A program made the translations under genes and the position numbers. A stretch of 64,000 nucleotides of DNA from Anaerolineaceae bacterium (GTDB lineage Bacteria > Chloroflexota > Anaerolineae > Anaerolineales > Anaerolineaceae), in the NCBI GenBank assembly GCA_030653365.1, contig JAURZL010000007.1, positions 62,001 to 126,000 on the forward strand. Direction: 5' to 3'. The notes under the pieces are model-generated. The model made no database searches. It was not told the origin of the DNA and saw only the letters and a program-made list of their open reading frames with translations. This document shows positions 27,122 through 36,763 of this stretch, in pieces; within the stretch, counting starts at the first letter, position 1, and each line of letters begins with the position of its first letter.

Positions 27122-28992
27122 GTGAGACAAATAAATTCTTAGCGTTTCTTGATGAAGAAAAACCGATCTTATCAGATGGTGCTATGGGTACGGTTCTTCA
27201 TCAACGTGGTATACGATTTGACGAATGTTTTGATCAGCTCAATATTACCCATCCGGCAATGGTTGCAGAAGTACACAGGGCTTATATTGAAGCTGGGTCT
27301 ACGATGATTCAAACAAATACTTTCGGAGCCAATCACTATAAATTATCCCAGTTTGGCTTAGAAGATAAAGTAAAAGAAATTAATCAGGCCGGAGTGGATC
27401 TGGTTCGGCGGGTCGCCTTGGCAAGCTTTAAGGATATCATCATCGCTGGAGACGTCGGACCATTGGGCGTTCGTCTGGCACCTTTTGGACGTGTTCAATT
27501 GGACGATGCACGCGAAGCTTTCAGAGAGCAGGTGAACACACTGGTTGACGCAGGTGTGGATGTCATCATTATTGAGACAATGACTGATTTCTACGAGGTT
27601 CGGGAAGCTATTCTGGCAACAAAAGAAGTAAATGCAACAATTCCTATTATTGCCTCGATGACGTTTACTCGAGATGATCGGACATTATTGGGAGATACAC
27701 CCGAAAAAGTAGCGATCAGTATCTTCCAAAGTGGAGCAAATGTGATCGGGATTAATTGTTCTGGTGGACCCCTTCAATTATTGCGAATCCTCAAAAAAAT
27801 GAAAACTGCTGTTCCCCAGGGTGTTTTTTCTGTCATGCCAAATGCCGGATGGCCAGAGCAACAGGATGGGCGAATTATGTATCCGGCAGGACCAGATTAT
27901 TTCGGGGATTATGCAATTTCCTTCTGGCAGGCTGGCGCAAAAGTACTGGGAGGTTGTTGTGGAACAACTCCGCAACATATTCAGGCTATTTCCCGGGTTT
28001 TACAAGAAACAAAGCTATCTGATATTGCCTTCGGCCTTGAAATATCAGATTTTCAAATAGAAAGTGAACAAGAAAAAGAAGCGCCAAAATCAGAGTTGGC
28101 ACAAAAAATTGATGCTAACCAGTTTGTTTTTGCGGTTGAAATGGATCCTCCCAGAGGATTAAGTATGAAAAAACTCCTGGCTGGAGCAAGTTTGCTGGCC
28201 GATTCAGGTGCTGATGTAATTAATGTGGCAGATAGTCCTATGGCTCGTATGAGAATGAGTCCCTGGGCTGTATGTAATCTTATTCAGCGGTATATCGGCA
28301 TTGAAACAGTTCTGCATTTTCCAACACGTGGGAGGAACTTGTTGAGGGTTCAGGGTGATTTGCTTGCAGCTCACGCTCTGGGAATCCGTAACGTTTTTGT
28401 TGTGATGGGAGATCCTACTGCGATTGGTGATTATCCGGAAGCGATGGATAATTATGATCTGGTGCCATCTGGTCTCATAAAATTAATCAAGCAATCATTT
28501 AATATCGGAATTGACCATGCTGGTTCAGAAATTGGACAACCAACTTCATTTTTTGTTGGAAGCGCCTTAAACCTGAATACCTTAAATCCAGATACTGAAT
28601 TGAAGAATCATATTAGAAAGAGAAAATCTGGATCTGATTTTGTGCTGACGCAGCCAATTTTTGATGCGAAATCTGCAGTGGACCAATTACGGTGGTTTCG
28701 AGAACAATCCAATGATCCAAATCTAAAAATTATTATTGGAATTCTACCGCTGGCTACTGATCGTCATGCTGCTTTTTTACATAATGAAGTTCCTGGAATC
28801 ATAATTCCAGATGTAATAAAGAACCGTATGAGAAGTGCAGGCGAGAAATCCGCTAGAGAAGGAATAAAAATTGCTGTAGAATTAATTGAAACTTTAAGAA
28901 CAGAAATTAATGGTGTTTATTTGATGCCGGCATTTAACCGCTTTGATTATGTTTCAGAAATCATCGAGATAGTAAAAAAACAACCATCCTGA
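27118..28992 (+). CDS. Fused homocysteine S-methyltransferase / methylenetetrahydrofolate reductase
   Basis: A 624-residue bifunctional protein of the YitJ type. Residues 1-~300 are a homocysteine S-methyltransferase domain with zinc ligands in GINCSGGP and GGCCGTTPQH. Residues ~325-620 are a methylenetetrahydrofolate reductase TIM barrel (FAVEMDPPRGL, HFPTRGRNLL, VFVVMGDP, TQPIFD). The reductase part would supply methyl-THF to the MetH encoded just upstream. The homocysteine domain is a second, cobalamin-independent copy whose role beside MetH is unclear; it may use another methyl donor or act in MTHFR function. Start overlaps the metH stop by four bases. Confidence 0.93.
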   Translation: MSETNKFLAFLDEEKPILSDGAMGTVLHQRGIRFDECFDQLNITHPAMVAEVHRAYIEAGSTMIQTNTFGANHYKLSQFGLEDKVKEINQAGVDLVRRVALASFKDIIIAGDVGPLGVRLAPFGRVQLDDAREAFREQVNTLVDAGVDVIIIETMTDFYEVREAILATKEVNATIPIIASMTFTRDDRTLLGDTPEKVAISIFQSGANVIGINCSGGPLQLLRILKKMKTAVPQGVFSVMPNAGWPEQQDGRIMYPAGPDYFGDYAISFWQAGAKVLGGCCGTTPQHIQAISRVLQETKLSDIAFGLEISDFQIESEQEKEAPKSELAQKIDANQFVFAVEMDPPRGLSMKKLLAGASLLADSGADVINVADSPMARMRMSPWAVCNLIQRYIGIETVLHFPTRGRNLLRVQGDLLAAHALGIRNVFVVMGDPTAIGDYPEAMDNYDLVPSGLIKLIKQSFNIGIDHAGSEIGQPTSFFVGSALNLNTLNPDTELKNHIRKRKSGSDFVLTQPIFDAKSAVDQLRWFREQSNDPNLKIIIGILPLATDRHAAFLHNEVPGIIIPDVIKNRMRSAGEKSAREGIKIAVELIETLRTEINGVYLMPAFNRFDYVSEIIEIVKKQPS

Positions 28993-29028
28993 AAATAAAG
29001 TTGAATTAATGAAATTGGAGAATTGCTG

Positions 29029-30219
29029 ATGAATGTAATGACAGGAAAAAGAATTTTGTTGGGCATCACTGGGTCTTTAGCTGCTTATCAGGCTGCAACA
29101 ATCACTTCAAAACTGGTCGAATTGGGTGCTTTTGTAGATGTTTTCATGACTTATAGTGCCAAAAAATTAATCTCCCCATTAATTTTTCAAATCATTACAG
29201 GTAGGCATGTTTATTCTGATGAAGAATGGTGGCAAATAAATCAAAAACAATTCTTCAATGAAAAACAATATGAAGCTGATCTTATGATTATTGCTCCGGC
29301 CAGTGGTAATACATTATCAAAACTTGCAAATGGCATTAGCGATAATATCCTTGTTTATACAGCGATGTCAGTGAAGTGTCCGATTATATTGGTTCCGGAT
29401 TTGGATTTAATGATTTCTGATAATATCGCAACGATTGAAAATATAGAAAAGTTGAAATCTCGTGGTATTCAGGTTTTGATGGATTCTGGCGAAAAAGAAA
29501 AAAATCAAATGGTTTCCGTGGATGAAATCATAAAATTTTCGCGGTTGTTTTTATCAAAAAACGGTCCTCTGGAAGGAAAAAAAGTTGTGGTTACTGTGGG
29601 GGCCACCCGTGAATCGATTGACCCTGTTCGGGTTATTACCAATCGATCGAGTGGCGTGCAGGGTTGGTCTATTGCTCAAGCTGCATTGGATAAAGGTGCA
29701 AAAACAGTCTTAATCACAACCATTCGAAACAGACCAGTACCGTTTGGATCGGAAGTTGTTCGGGTTGATAGTGCACAACAAATGCAGGAGGCAGTTCTAC
29801 GGGAAGTTCTGGATGCAGACATTCTTGTTATGACTGCAGAAGTTGCAGATTTTAAACCAATGAATTATTCACCTCATAAACTTAAAAAAGGGGATGATAT
29901 TGCCATAATTGAATTAACCCAGACAGAGGATATTCTCTGGCATGTTGCAAAACAAAAAAATGAAAGTGATTGTCCTAAAATAACAGTTGGATTTGCGTCA
30001 GAAAGCCAAAATTTGTTGGAAAATGCAAATGTAAAATTAACGTCGAAAAATTTGGATTTTATAGTTGCCGATCATGTCAATAATATTGAAGATAATCAGG
30101 AAGGAAACTTGAATCGATTGACAATTTTATATGCTGGCGGAGAAGTAGAAATAATTGATGATGTTGATCGATCTAATATGGGATTTTCTATTATGGAGAG
30201 AATTGTTGACCTTTTGTAG
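29029..30219 (+). CDS. coaBC: CoaBC-like protein: phosphopantothenate-cysteine ligase with degenerate decarboxylase domain
   Basis: Normally a bifunctional coenzyme A enzyme. ATG 29029 has GGAG eight bases upstream, giving 396 residues. The C-terminal CoaB part looks intact: VTVGATRESIDPVR, TNRSSG, AEVADFKP and the KLKKGD motif with the key lysine. The N-terminal flavoprotein CoaC part (1-~180) keeps LGITGSLAAYQ and IIAPASGNTLSKLA. It lacks the catalytic His (YEADL is preceded by FFNEKQ), the PAMN motif is replaced by PDLD, and the ACG-containing flap cysteine is absent (DSGEKEKNQM). So the ligase is probably active and the decarboxylase probably not. It follows the met genes by 36 bases. Confidence 0.85.
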   Translation: MNVMTGKRILLGITGSLAAYQAATITSKLVELGAFVDVFMTYSAKKLISPLIFQIITGRHVYSDEEWWQINQKQFFNEKQYEADLMIIAPASGNTLSKLANGISDNILVYTAMSVKCPIILVPDLDLMISDNIATIENIEKLKSRGIQVLMDSGEKEKNQMVSVDEIIKFSRLFLSKNGPLEGKKVVVTVGATRESIDPVRVITNRSSGVQGWSIAQAALDKGAKTVLITTIRNRPVPFGSEVVRVDSAQQMQEAVLREVLDADILVMTAEVADFKPMNYSPHKLKKGDDIAIIELTQTEDILWHVAKQKNESDCPKITVGFASESQNLLENANVKLTSKNLDFIVADHVNNIEDNQEGNLNRLTILYAGGEVEIIDDVDRSNMGFSIMERIVDLL

Positions 30220-30387
30220 AACAAAACAAATAGGAAACTTGGGATACTGTTTTGATTGAATATAAAAGTCAATAATGATATATTTGACTTATTCTTGCCA
30301 GAAACCAACAATTGATTTGAAATTTTGCAGTTTGATTATTCACTACAAATGTTGGGGAAATTGAACTAACATTATCGTCAGAAAATT

Positions 30388-31116
30388 ATGAAAAATTTAG
30401 TTATATCCGATATTCATGCAAACTTCGAAGCACTCCAAACAGTTTTGAAAAGTGCTGGTGATTATGATTCGATCTGGTGTCTTGGAGATATCGTTGGTTA
30501 TGGGCCAGATCCGAATGGATGTATTGATCTGCTTAAATCTTTACACAATCTGACATGTATTCGTGGAAATCACGACGTGGCAATAATTGGAGATATGGAC
30601 ACAAAATTGTTCAACCACGATGCCAGATCATCCATAGATTGGCAACGCTCACAGATTTCTTCAGAAAATTTAGAATATTTGATGAATTTACCAGAAAAAG
30701 TGAATTTCCAAAACTGTATTCTGGTTCATGGAAGTCCACGATATCCCATCTGGGAATATGTGCTCGATCCTTTTGTTGCTCGGGCTAATTTTGATCATTT
30801 TAAGGAAGATTATTGTTTTATAGGACATTCACACCATGCTTTGATCTGTCGTTGGGATCCGGTTAAAGAAAAAATGGATTGGAATTCACAGGTAAATGGT
30901 CATTATCACAAAATGGCTCCGAGAATGATTTTAAATCCTGGATCTGTTGGACAACCGAGGGACAACGATCCGAGGGCGTCATTTGGAATTTTTGATGATG
31001 AGTTGATGAAATGGGAAGTCAGTAGGGTTGAATATCCAGTCCATATAACACAAAAAAGGATTGCAGATTTAAATCTTCCAGAAAAAAATGGACAACGATT
31101 AGCTGGAGGTTGGTAA
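30388..31116 (+). CDS. Calcineurin-like metallophosphoesterase
   Basis: A 242-residue phosphoesterase with the complete metal-site series: SDIHAN, GDIVGYGPDP, RGNHDVA, VHGSPR and GHSHHA. The PNGCIDLL segment and size match a large bacterial group of predicted phosphodiesterases (YfcE/MJ0936-like). The substrate is not known. It stands alone after a 168-base gap; an AT-rich inverted repeat in that gap is not a convincing terminator. Confidence 0.88.
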   Translation: MKNLVISDIHANFEALQTVLKSAGDYDSIWCLGDIVGYGPDPNGCIDLLKSLHNLTCIRGNHDVAIIGDMDTKLFNHDARSSIDWQRSQISSENLEYLMNLPEKVNFQNCILVHGSPRYPIWEYVLDPFVARANFDHFKEDYCFIGHSHHALICRWDPVKEKMDWNSQVNGHYHKMAPRMILNPGSVGQPRDNDPRASFGIFDDELMKWEVSRVEYPVHITQKRIADLNLPEKNGQRLAGGW

Positions 31117-31200
31117 CACCTGAATTTTTATGGAACTAATGACCTGATTTGTACGTCTTTAATACAAATAGGATGGTTCAATCTTTATGGAGGAGGAAGA

Positions 31201-32157
31201 ATGAGATCGAAATTATTTATGGGATTATTGATATTCAGTCTATTATTGGCAGGATGTTCTTCAGCAGCAAAATCATCAGAAAACGTCGCATCTGATGTGG
31301 GTTTTGCGCCTGCTGCAATGCCCCCTATGGAACAATCTGCACGAGAAGAAATGGGATATGATCCGGCTTATGATGAAGCAGAAAGCTCAAGTGATATTCA
31401 AGTGAATGATATGAAAAGGCTTGTCATTCGAAATGCTGATTTATCAATTGTAGTATCTGAACCAACAGAAGCATTAAATACGATCAGTCGGATGGCTGAA
31501 AGAATGGGTGGATACGTTGTCAATTCCAATACCTGGAAAACAAGTAATTATCGGGGAATTGAGGTTCCGGAAGCCAACGTATCGATTCGCGTACCAGCGC
31601 AGCTACTTAATCAGGCATTAGATGAAATAAAAGCATTATTAAAAGACAAAGACCTTGATTTGTTGAGTGAGAATGTGTCAGGGCAAGATGTTACAAAAGA
31701 ATACACTGATTTGAATTCCCGCTTAACGAATCTTGAGGATGCAGAAGCTCAATTAAGAAAAATTCTGGATGAAGCTTATAAAACCGAAGATGTTCTGAAT
31801 GTTTTCAATCAATTGACCTATTACCGGGAACAGATCGAAATTACCAAAGGTCAGATCAAATACTATGAAGAGTCAGCCGCCCTCTCTTCCATCAGTGTCA
31901 GAATTCAGGCGCATGAGGCTGTCAATCCGATCACAGTTGCTGGATGGAAACCATCTGTAACCGTCAGCAAAGCTCTCCAATCATTGGTAAATGCATTACA
32001 GGCAATCGTTGATGGCGCAATCTGGTTAGTCTTGTTGATAGTCCCAATAACAATTGTAATTTTGCTGCCATTCTACCTGGTATTCCTTTTGATCCGTGGT
32101 CTGGTAAGGCGAAGCAGACAAAAAAAACAACAAATTAAAAATGTTTCTGAAGAATAA
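31201..32157 (+). CDS. DUF4349 lipoprotein
   Basis: A 318-residue membrane-associated protein with a lipoprotein signal ending in LLAGC (Cys near residue 19). The DUF4349 core begins at KRLVIRNADLSIVV, continues through RMGGYVVNSN and the RVPAQLLNQALDEI helix, and holds a coiled-coil stretch around SRLTNLEDAEAQLRKILDEA. A transmembrane helix follows near residues 270-300, then a basic tail. The function is unknown; the shape suggests a protein fixed to the membrane at both ends. GGAGGAGG directly precedes the ATG. A strong terminator follows the stop. Confidence 0.88.
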   Translation: MRSKLFMGLLIFSLLLAGCSSAAKSSENVASDVGFAPAAMPPMEQSAREEMGYDPAYDEAESSSDIQVNDMKRLVIRNADLSIVVSEPTEALNTISRMAERMGGYVVNSNTWKTSNYRGIEVPEANVSIRVPAQLLNQALDEIKALLKDKDLDLLSENVSGQDVTKEYTDLNSRLTNLEDAEAQLRKILDEAYKTEDVLNVFNQLTYYREQIEITKGQIKYYEESAALSSISVRIQAHEAVNPITVAGWKPSVTVSKALQSLVNALQAIVDGAIWLVLLIVPITIVILLPFYLVFLLIRGLVRRSRQKKQQIKNVSEE

Positions 32158-32168
32158 GAAATAACATA

Positions 32169-32189
32169 AGCCCCGAAAGGGGCTTTTTT
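32169..32189 (+). terminator. Intrinsic terminator after DUF4349 gene
   Basis: AGCCCC-GAAA-GGGGCT (32169-32184) with a GNRA-type loop, followed by five T. Its T run reaches the stop codon of the convergent alpha-galactosidase gene. Confidence 0.93.
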
Positions 32190-34551
32190 ATTGGATGATC
32201 AGCGTTGCGTGGCCTTCAAAAGCTATCGGAATTTTATACACCAGATTTAATACTTCTTCGAAAGGAAGTTCGGCATTGTTGAGGATGACCTTCTCAGGAG
32301 ATTTATTTAATTTAAGATAAATATCCCCATTCGCTTTTCTTGGTAGGTCAAAATTCAATTCGAGACCCTTGCTGGTTTTTTCCATCTGGGTCAGTTCCAA
32401 GCCCATTGAAATGTGTAAATTACTTCCCAAATATTGAATATCTGATAAAACGGGTCGTAATGCCAACAGTGCTACGCCATGAGCAGGCACGACTGATAGG
32501 TTAATCGGATCTCCGGCATTTAACAACTGAATTGTATTATCCCAAAAGGAATAAACCCAATAACTAAGCTGAGGTAAACAAAAATCAGGAAGACTGAGGT
32601 AAATTTCTCTTGGTTCATCTTTCCAATTAAATCGGGCCAGGATATTCCAATCTCCAATATCATTATGAAGATCTAGGCGGATATTATGGGGTGTTTCTGT
32701 ATCCAGCCAATCCATGACATTCGCTCTTTTACCAATTAATGGGAGTAATACATCAATGATTTTTCTTCGGTCCGCAGGTAATTTTGGTAAATCATCCGAT
32801 ACTAATAACGATCCTCCTGTAACAGCGATTACAGAAGCAAGGGATTTAATCTCATCAATTGTTAGATCAATTTCAGGTCGAACTAACAGACAATCCGGAT
32901 CGTTGATCCACCATCGATTATGTTGTTCAGCTCTGGTGAGGATATTTTGAATAGCATTTTTTGCGGATGGCATGTGTGGTTCATTTTTAAAAAATCGGGA
33001 AATTCCATGAAATTGGGGAAGCCAGCTGCCGCTAACATCAGCTCCAATGCGATTTGCCTGCACAAGACCCAAAACTGAGCCTAATGGTGCACCACATGCC
33101 AGAATAAACGTTTCATCACCAGCGCTTTTTCGTATTTCAGTCATCGCTTTCCGCAATACCTGTGCTCTGGTTTGTGTATTATCGAATCGATGACCTTTAA
33201 GTCCGCCAGCATAAAGAAAATCTAATTTTAGATAAGGAAAACCCCATTTTACAACTGCAGTCTCAATCATCTCTTTAACATGATCAATAGCACCAGGCAC
33301 AGTCAGGTCGAGAGCCTGTGTGAAAACATTCCAGACAAAACCAGCATTAACCGTTCTACCGCTTTTCTTTCTTAAAATCATCTCCGGATGATCGATAGCA
33401 AAATCGCTGTCAGGATGAAGGATAAATGGAGCCATCCAAAGCCCTGGTGTGTGTCCGGACTGGGAAATCTGATTTGCGATCGGAGCTACACCATTTGGGA
33501 AACCTTTACGAAATGTAAACCAATCACCTATTTCTTTTTGGTATCCATCATCAATTTGAACCAGTGATAAAGGCATTTCATCCTTCAACTCATTGATCGC
33601 ATTTAAATTTCGAAGAATTTTTTCTTCGTTAATGTTCTGATAAAAGTGATACCAGGAACACCATCCTGCAGGGATATTCCCTGAAGGAAGGATATCATTC
33701 TCTCGGCAAACTGCTTCATAAAAAATTGTCAGCGGGTCGGGTTGGTCAAAATAAAAGGGAAACATGATTGCCCAATCAGTTGAGAGGTTTTTTCCAGGTA
33801 CAAGCAGAGTCCTGTCTCCGTTCGCCCATAATCTGATTTTGGTGGGTTGGTTGAGGTTGGCTTCAACAGATCCAAATTGTTGTTTTTGAGATAAAAATCC
33901 GAATAAAAATGCAGTTCTTGAATTTCGATCAGCCAGTACGCCAAAGAAATCTCCACTAAAACGACCTTTCTGACGGAAAACAGGGGTGCCCGGATTCTGT
34001 ACCATTACATCCTGAAAGAACCGCAAGCGTGTATGATTTTGAACTTGATCTTCACGATACGTTGCAGTATGAGACCAGGATTGCCAGCCATTACAATGAA
34101 ATGAATAATTAGGTTTCATTGTCTCATTGGACCTGATAATTTTGCTTCCTGATTCCGTCGTTGAGCCTCCGACAGTTAGCATTTCGATAAAATTTACAAA
34201 AACCGAGGAAGAAGATTGGTTTTCCAAAATTACATTCCACAAGAAAATTGGTAAATCTTCACTCAACGCAAAGGTTAATCGAACAATTTGTGATAAATTT
34301 TCTATAAAAACCGAAAATTCCAGTTGTTGTAACTTGCCATGGATTGAATTTGTAATTGTTTTCATCAATTGATAAGGATTCCAAGAATCGCAAATCAAGT
34401 TGTGTTTAACCCCATCTTTAATAATCTGAATTCGCAAAGAGGCATTTTGGATGGATGGCAATCCAATTCTTTTTGAAGACAAACTTAGCGCACCATTGTC
34501 CGGGTTGCATGTAAATCTAAAAAAATTATTTTGAATTTCGACATTCGGCAT
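32188..34551 (-). CDS. Alpha-galactosidase, glycoside hydrolase family 36
   Basis: A 787-residue GH36 enzyme hydrolysing alpha-linked galactose, for example from raffinose-type sugars. The catalytic nucleophile is the Asp in LKLDFLYAGG and the acid/base Asp is in GADVSGSW. NGWQSWSHT and WMAPFILHPDSDF are further family motifs. The second of two adjacent Met codons (34551) is chosen because AGGAG is five bases upstream of it and only two from the first. There is no signal peptide, so it is cytoplasmic and needs a sugar importer, which is not encoded here. Specificity within GH36 is not fixed by sequence alone. Confidence 0.9.
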   Translation of the reverse strand: MPNVEIQNNFFRFTCNPDNGALSLSSKRIGLPSIQNASLRIQIIKDGVKHNLICDSWNPYQLMKTITNSIHGKLQQLEFSVFIENLSQIVRLTFALSEDLPIFLWNVILENQSSSSVFVNFIEMLTVGGSTTESGSKIIRSNETMKPNYSFHCNGWQSWSHTATYREDQVQNHTRLRFFQDVMVQNPGTPVFRQKGRFSGDFFGVLADRNSRTAFLFGFLSQKQQFGSVEANLNQPTKIRLWANGDRTLLVPGKNLSTDWAIMFPFYFDQPDPLTIFYEAVCRENDILPSGNIPAGWCSWYHFYQNINEEKILRNLNAINELKDEMPLSLVQIDDGYQKEIGDWFTFRKGFPNGVAPIANQISQSGHTPGLWMAPFILHPDSDFAIDHPEMILRKKSGRTVNAGFVWNVFTQALDLTVPGAIDHVKEMIETAVVKWGFPYLKLDFLYAGGLKGHRFDNTQTRAQVLRKAMTEIRKSAGDETFILACGAPLGSVLGLVQANRIGADVSGSWLPQFHGISRFFKNEPHMPSAKNAIQNILTRAEQHNRWWINDPDCLLVRPEIDLTIDEIKSLASVIAVTGGSLLVSDDLPKLPADRRKIIDVLLPLIGKRANVMDWLDTETPHNIRLDLHNDIGDWNILARFNWKDEPREIYLSLPDFCLPQLSYWVYSFWDNTIQLLNAGDPINLSVVPAHGVALLALRPVLSDIQYLGSNLHISMGLELTQMEKTSKGLELNFDLPRKANGDIYLKLNKSPEKVILNNAELPFEEVLNLVYKIPIAFEGHATLIIQ

Positions 34552-34707
34552 CATATCTCCTGTGGAATTTATCTCTTATCCATTCATGCTAATCTATGAG
34601 CTTATTTTATGCCATTTTAACAGAATCCCTCAAATTCATTTGGATTTCTAGGAAAAAATTAGACTTTCTATTATGATCAAGCAAAGAGGTATGAAATTCT
34701 GAAATCT

Positions 34708-36201
34708 GTGTATAAGCCAATCATTAGTAGAGTTGTTGGAATCATATTAATGATCTCCAGTTTGATTCTTATATTCATTTCTTATCAACAATCCCTGCGG
34801 ATTCAATGCGTATTTCCTGAAAATTCAAAAATTGGGACCATCGATGTTGGTGGATTGGATATTCATCAGGCAAAGTCAAAATTATTATCTATCCTGGATA
34901 AGCCGATGGAAATTCAGGCAGGTGAATTTGTTTTCTATCTGAATAATGAACAATTGGGATTAGAAATTGATATTGATGAGTTGTTATCAGATTTAAATTG
35001 TTCGGACATGAATCCTCAAGAAAAATTTTGGTCCTTTATTTGGAATAAATCCATTCCAGAAGCAATCATCGTTGAGTTTTCAATCGATGTGGATGAAGAA
35101 GTTCTTCAAAATAGTATAGATCAAATGATATTGCCATATGTGGTAAGAGAACCCATTCCATTTACACCGATTAAAGGGTCGACAATGTATCAAATTGGGG
35201 AATCTGGTTTCACTATTAATAATGAGAATTTAATCACCAATATTCGTGATCAAATTTCATCTGATGAAAAGAGAATCATTCAATCTGAATTGATTGAAAT
35301 TCCTGCAGAAACACTGACAATGGAGCAAATTACAGAAAAAATTAGAGAAATTATTCTTGCAGATGGATTTGATGGGGTGGTTGAAGTTTATGCCCAAAGA
35401 ATGTCAGATGGAGAGACATTACAATTATTAAGCTGGTATGGGGAAGAGAAAAATCCCGGTGTTGCATTCACAGCAGCCAGCACAATGAAAATACCGATCA
35501 TGTTATCAACTTATTGGCGACAGGATCTTCCCCTCAGTGATATGACGAATGGATGGATCGAATATATGATTGTCTATTCCGAAAATGATCCAGCTGACCG
35601 ATTAATGGAGCAGATTGATTTTGTCAGAGGGCCATTAGTGGTCACCAGTGATCTGCAATCCTTAGGGTTTGAAAACACTTTCATTGCTGGTTATTTTTAT
35701 TTAGGTGCTCCATTAATAAATCTATATCAAACACCTGCCAATCAAAGAACCGATACCAATATCTTTCCAGATGTCTACAACCAAACTACACCGGAGGAGA
35801 TTGGAAAATTACTGGGGATGGTTTATACCTGTTCACAGAACGAAACAGCTGAGCTTAGTAAAATCACGCAAGGAAAAATTCAAAAAGAAGAATGTAATCA
35901 AATTATTGACATACTTGCCCGGAATAAGATGGGTGCATTAATCGAAGCTGGCTTGCCAGAGGGTATAAAAATTGCTCACAAACATGGTTGGAGTCAGGAA
36001 AGGGATGGGCTGGTTCATTCTTTCAGTGATGTTGGAATAATTTTTGGATCAGAGAATGATTTTGTCCTGACAATTTTCCTGTATAGTCCTAATCAGCTTC
36101 TTTTTGATCGTGCAAACCCTTTGATTGCAAAAATTTCGCAATCAATTTATAACGGACTCAATCCGAATCATCAGATATCCTGGCCATTACCGGAAGATTA
36201 A
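34708..36201 (+). CDS. Membrane-anchored serine beta-lactamase-like hydrolase
   Basis: A 497-residue protein with an N-terminal signal anchor (~10-30). A YoaR/peptidoglycan-binding-4-type region follows (~45-150, GTIDVGGLDIHQAK). The class A beta-lactamase-like domain (~215-480) has the active-site serine in AASTMKIP (SxxK), the second motif YSENDPAD, and HKHGW in place of KTG. This pattern is common in exported DD-peptidase/beta-lactamase relatives that are not resistance enzymes, so a wall-related function is more likely. The start is a GTG; the nearest AGAGGT is 17 bases away, so the start is only moderately sure. Confidence 0.8.
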   Translation: MYKPIISRVVGIILMISSLILIFISYQQSLRIQCVFPENSKIGTIDVGGLDIHQAKSKLLSILDKPMEIQAGEFVFYLNNEQLGLEIDIDELLSDLNCSDMNPQEKFWSFIWNKSIPEAIIVEFSIDVDEEVLQNSIDQMILPYVVREPIPFTPIKGSTMYQIGESGFTINNENLITNIRDQISSDEKRIIQSELIEIPAETLTMEQITEKIREIILADGFDGVVEVYAQRMSDGETLQLLSWYGEEKNPGVAFTAASTMKIPIMLSTYWRQDLPLSDMTNGWIEYMIVYSENDPADRLMEQIDFVRGPLVVTSDLQSLGFENTFIAGYFYLGAPLINLYQTPANQRTDTNIFPDVYNQTTPEEIGKLLGMVYTCSQNETAELSKITQGKIQKEECNQIIDILARNKMGALIEAGLPEGIKIAHKHGWSQERDGLVHSFSDVGIIFGSENDFVLTIFLYSPNQLLFDRANPLIAKISQSIYNGLNPNHQISWPLPED

Positions 36202-36207
36202 AAATCA

Positions 36208-36762
36208 CTAGACTTTTGGCAATAAGATCCCTTGTTGGTATTGATATTTACCTTTTTTGTCTGCATAGGAGATCTGGCAGGGTTCATCACCTTCTAGAAA
36301 AATTACCTGTGCCAACCCTTCATTGGCATAGATTCTAGCAGGTAATGGAGTTGTGTTAGAAATCTCCAGGGTGACAAACCCTTCCCATTCAGGTTCAAAA
36401 GGTGTGACGTTAACGATGATGCCACAGCGAGCGTAGGTACTTTTACCAACACAAATGGTCATCACACCACGGGGTATTCGAAAATATTCAATTGTCTTCG
36501 CCAATGCGAAGGAATTGGGCGGAATTACACATACATCACCTTTAAAATCAACCATTGAGTTGGGATCAAATGCTTTTGGATCTACAACAGCAGAGAAAAC
36601 ATTGGTAAAAATTTTAAATTCATCTGCTACCCGTACATCATATCCATAGGATGACAATCCATATGAAATCACACCTTCTCTTACCTGGTGATCCACAAAC
36701 GGTTCGATCATGACATGTTCCAAAGCCATTTTTTTTATCCAATGATCAGGTTTTAATCCCAT
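36208..36762 (-). CDS. dcd: dCTP deaminase
   Basis: Deaminates dCTP to dUTP for thymidylate synthesis; some members also hydrolyse to dUMP. It has 184 residues. Family motifs include [13 protein letters not shown], the [10 protein letters not shown] strand, [10 protein letters not shown] with the substrate-binding residues, and the catalytic Glu in [13 protein letters not shown] lies six bases before the ATG at 36762. It follows the M23 lipoprotein gene by one base and ends the ftcD-M23-dcd unit, converging on the beta-lactamase-like gene. Confidence 0.95.
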   Translation of the reverse strand: MGLKPDHWIKKMALEHVMIEPFVDHQVREGVISYGLSSYGYDVRVADEFKIFTNVFSAVVDPKAFDPNSMVDFKGDVCVIPPNSFALAKTIEYFRIPRGVMTICVGKSTYARCGIIVNVTPFEPEWEGFVTLEISNTTPLPARIYANEGLAQVIFLEGDEPCQISYADKKGKYQYQQGILLPKV

Positions 36763-36763
36763 T

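Noticed and set aside
23585..28992. The two homocysteine-binding genes as a recent tandem duplication
   Set aside because: Only the first domain is shared and it is well diverged; the fusion with MTHFR is a known separate family.
30266..30293. AAGTCAA/TTGACTT inverted repeat between coaBC and the phosphoesterase gene
   Set aside because: The stem is short and AT-rich, the loop is long and no T run follows, so a terminator cannot be supported.
34685..34702. AGAGGT followed by ATG-AAA-TTC-TGA before the GTG start of the beta-lactamase-like gene, a possible three-residue leader peptide
   Set aside because: The putative ribosome-binding site touches the ATG with no spacing, and there is no attenuator structure.
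34708..36201. Beta-lactamase-like protein as an antibiotic-resistance gene
   Set aside because: The third motif is HKHG rather than KTG and a wall-associated N-terminal region is present, so a housekeeping envelope role is more likely.
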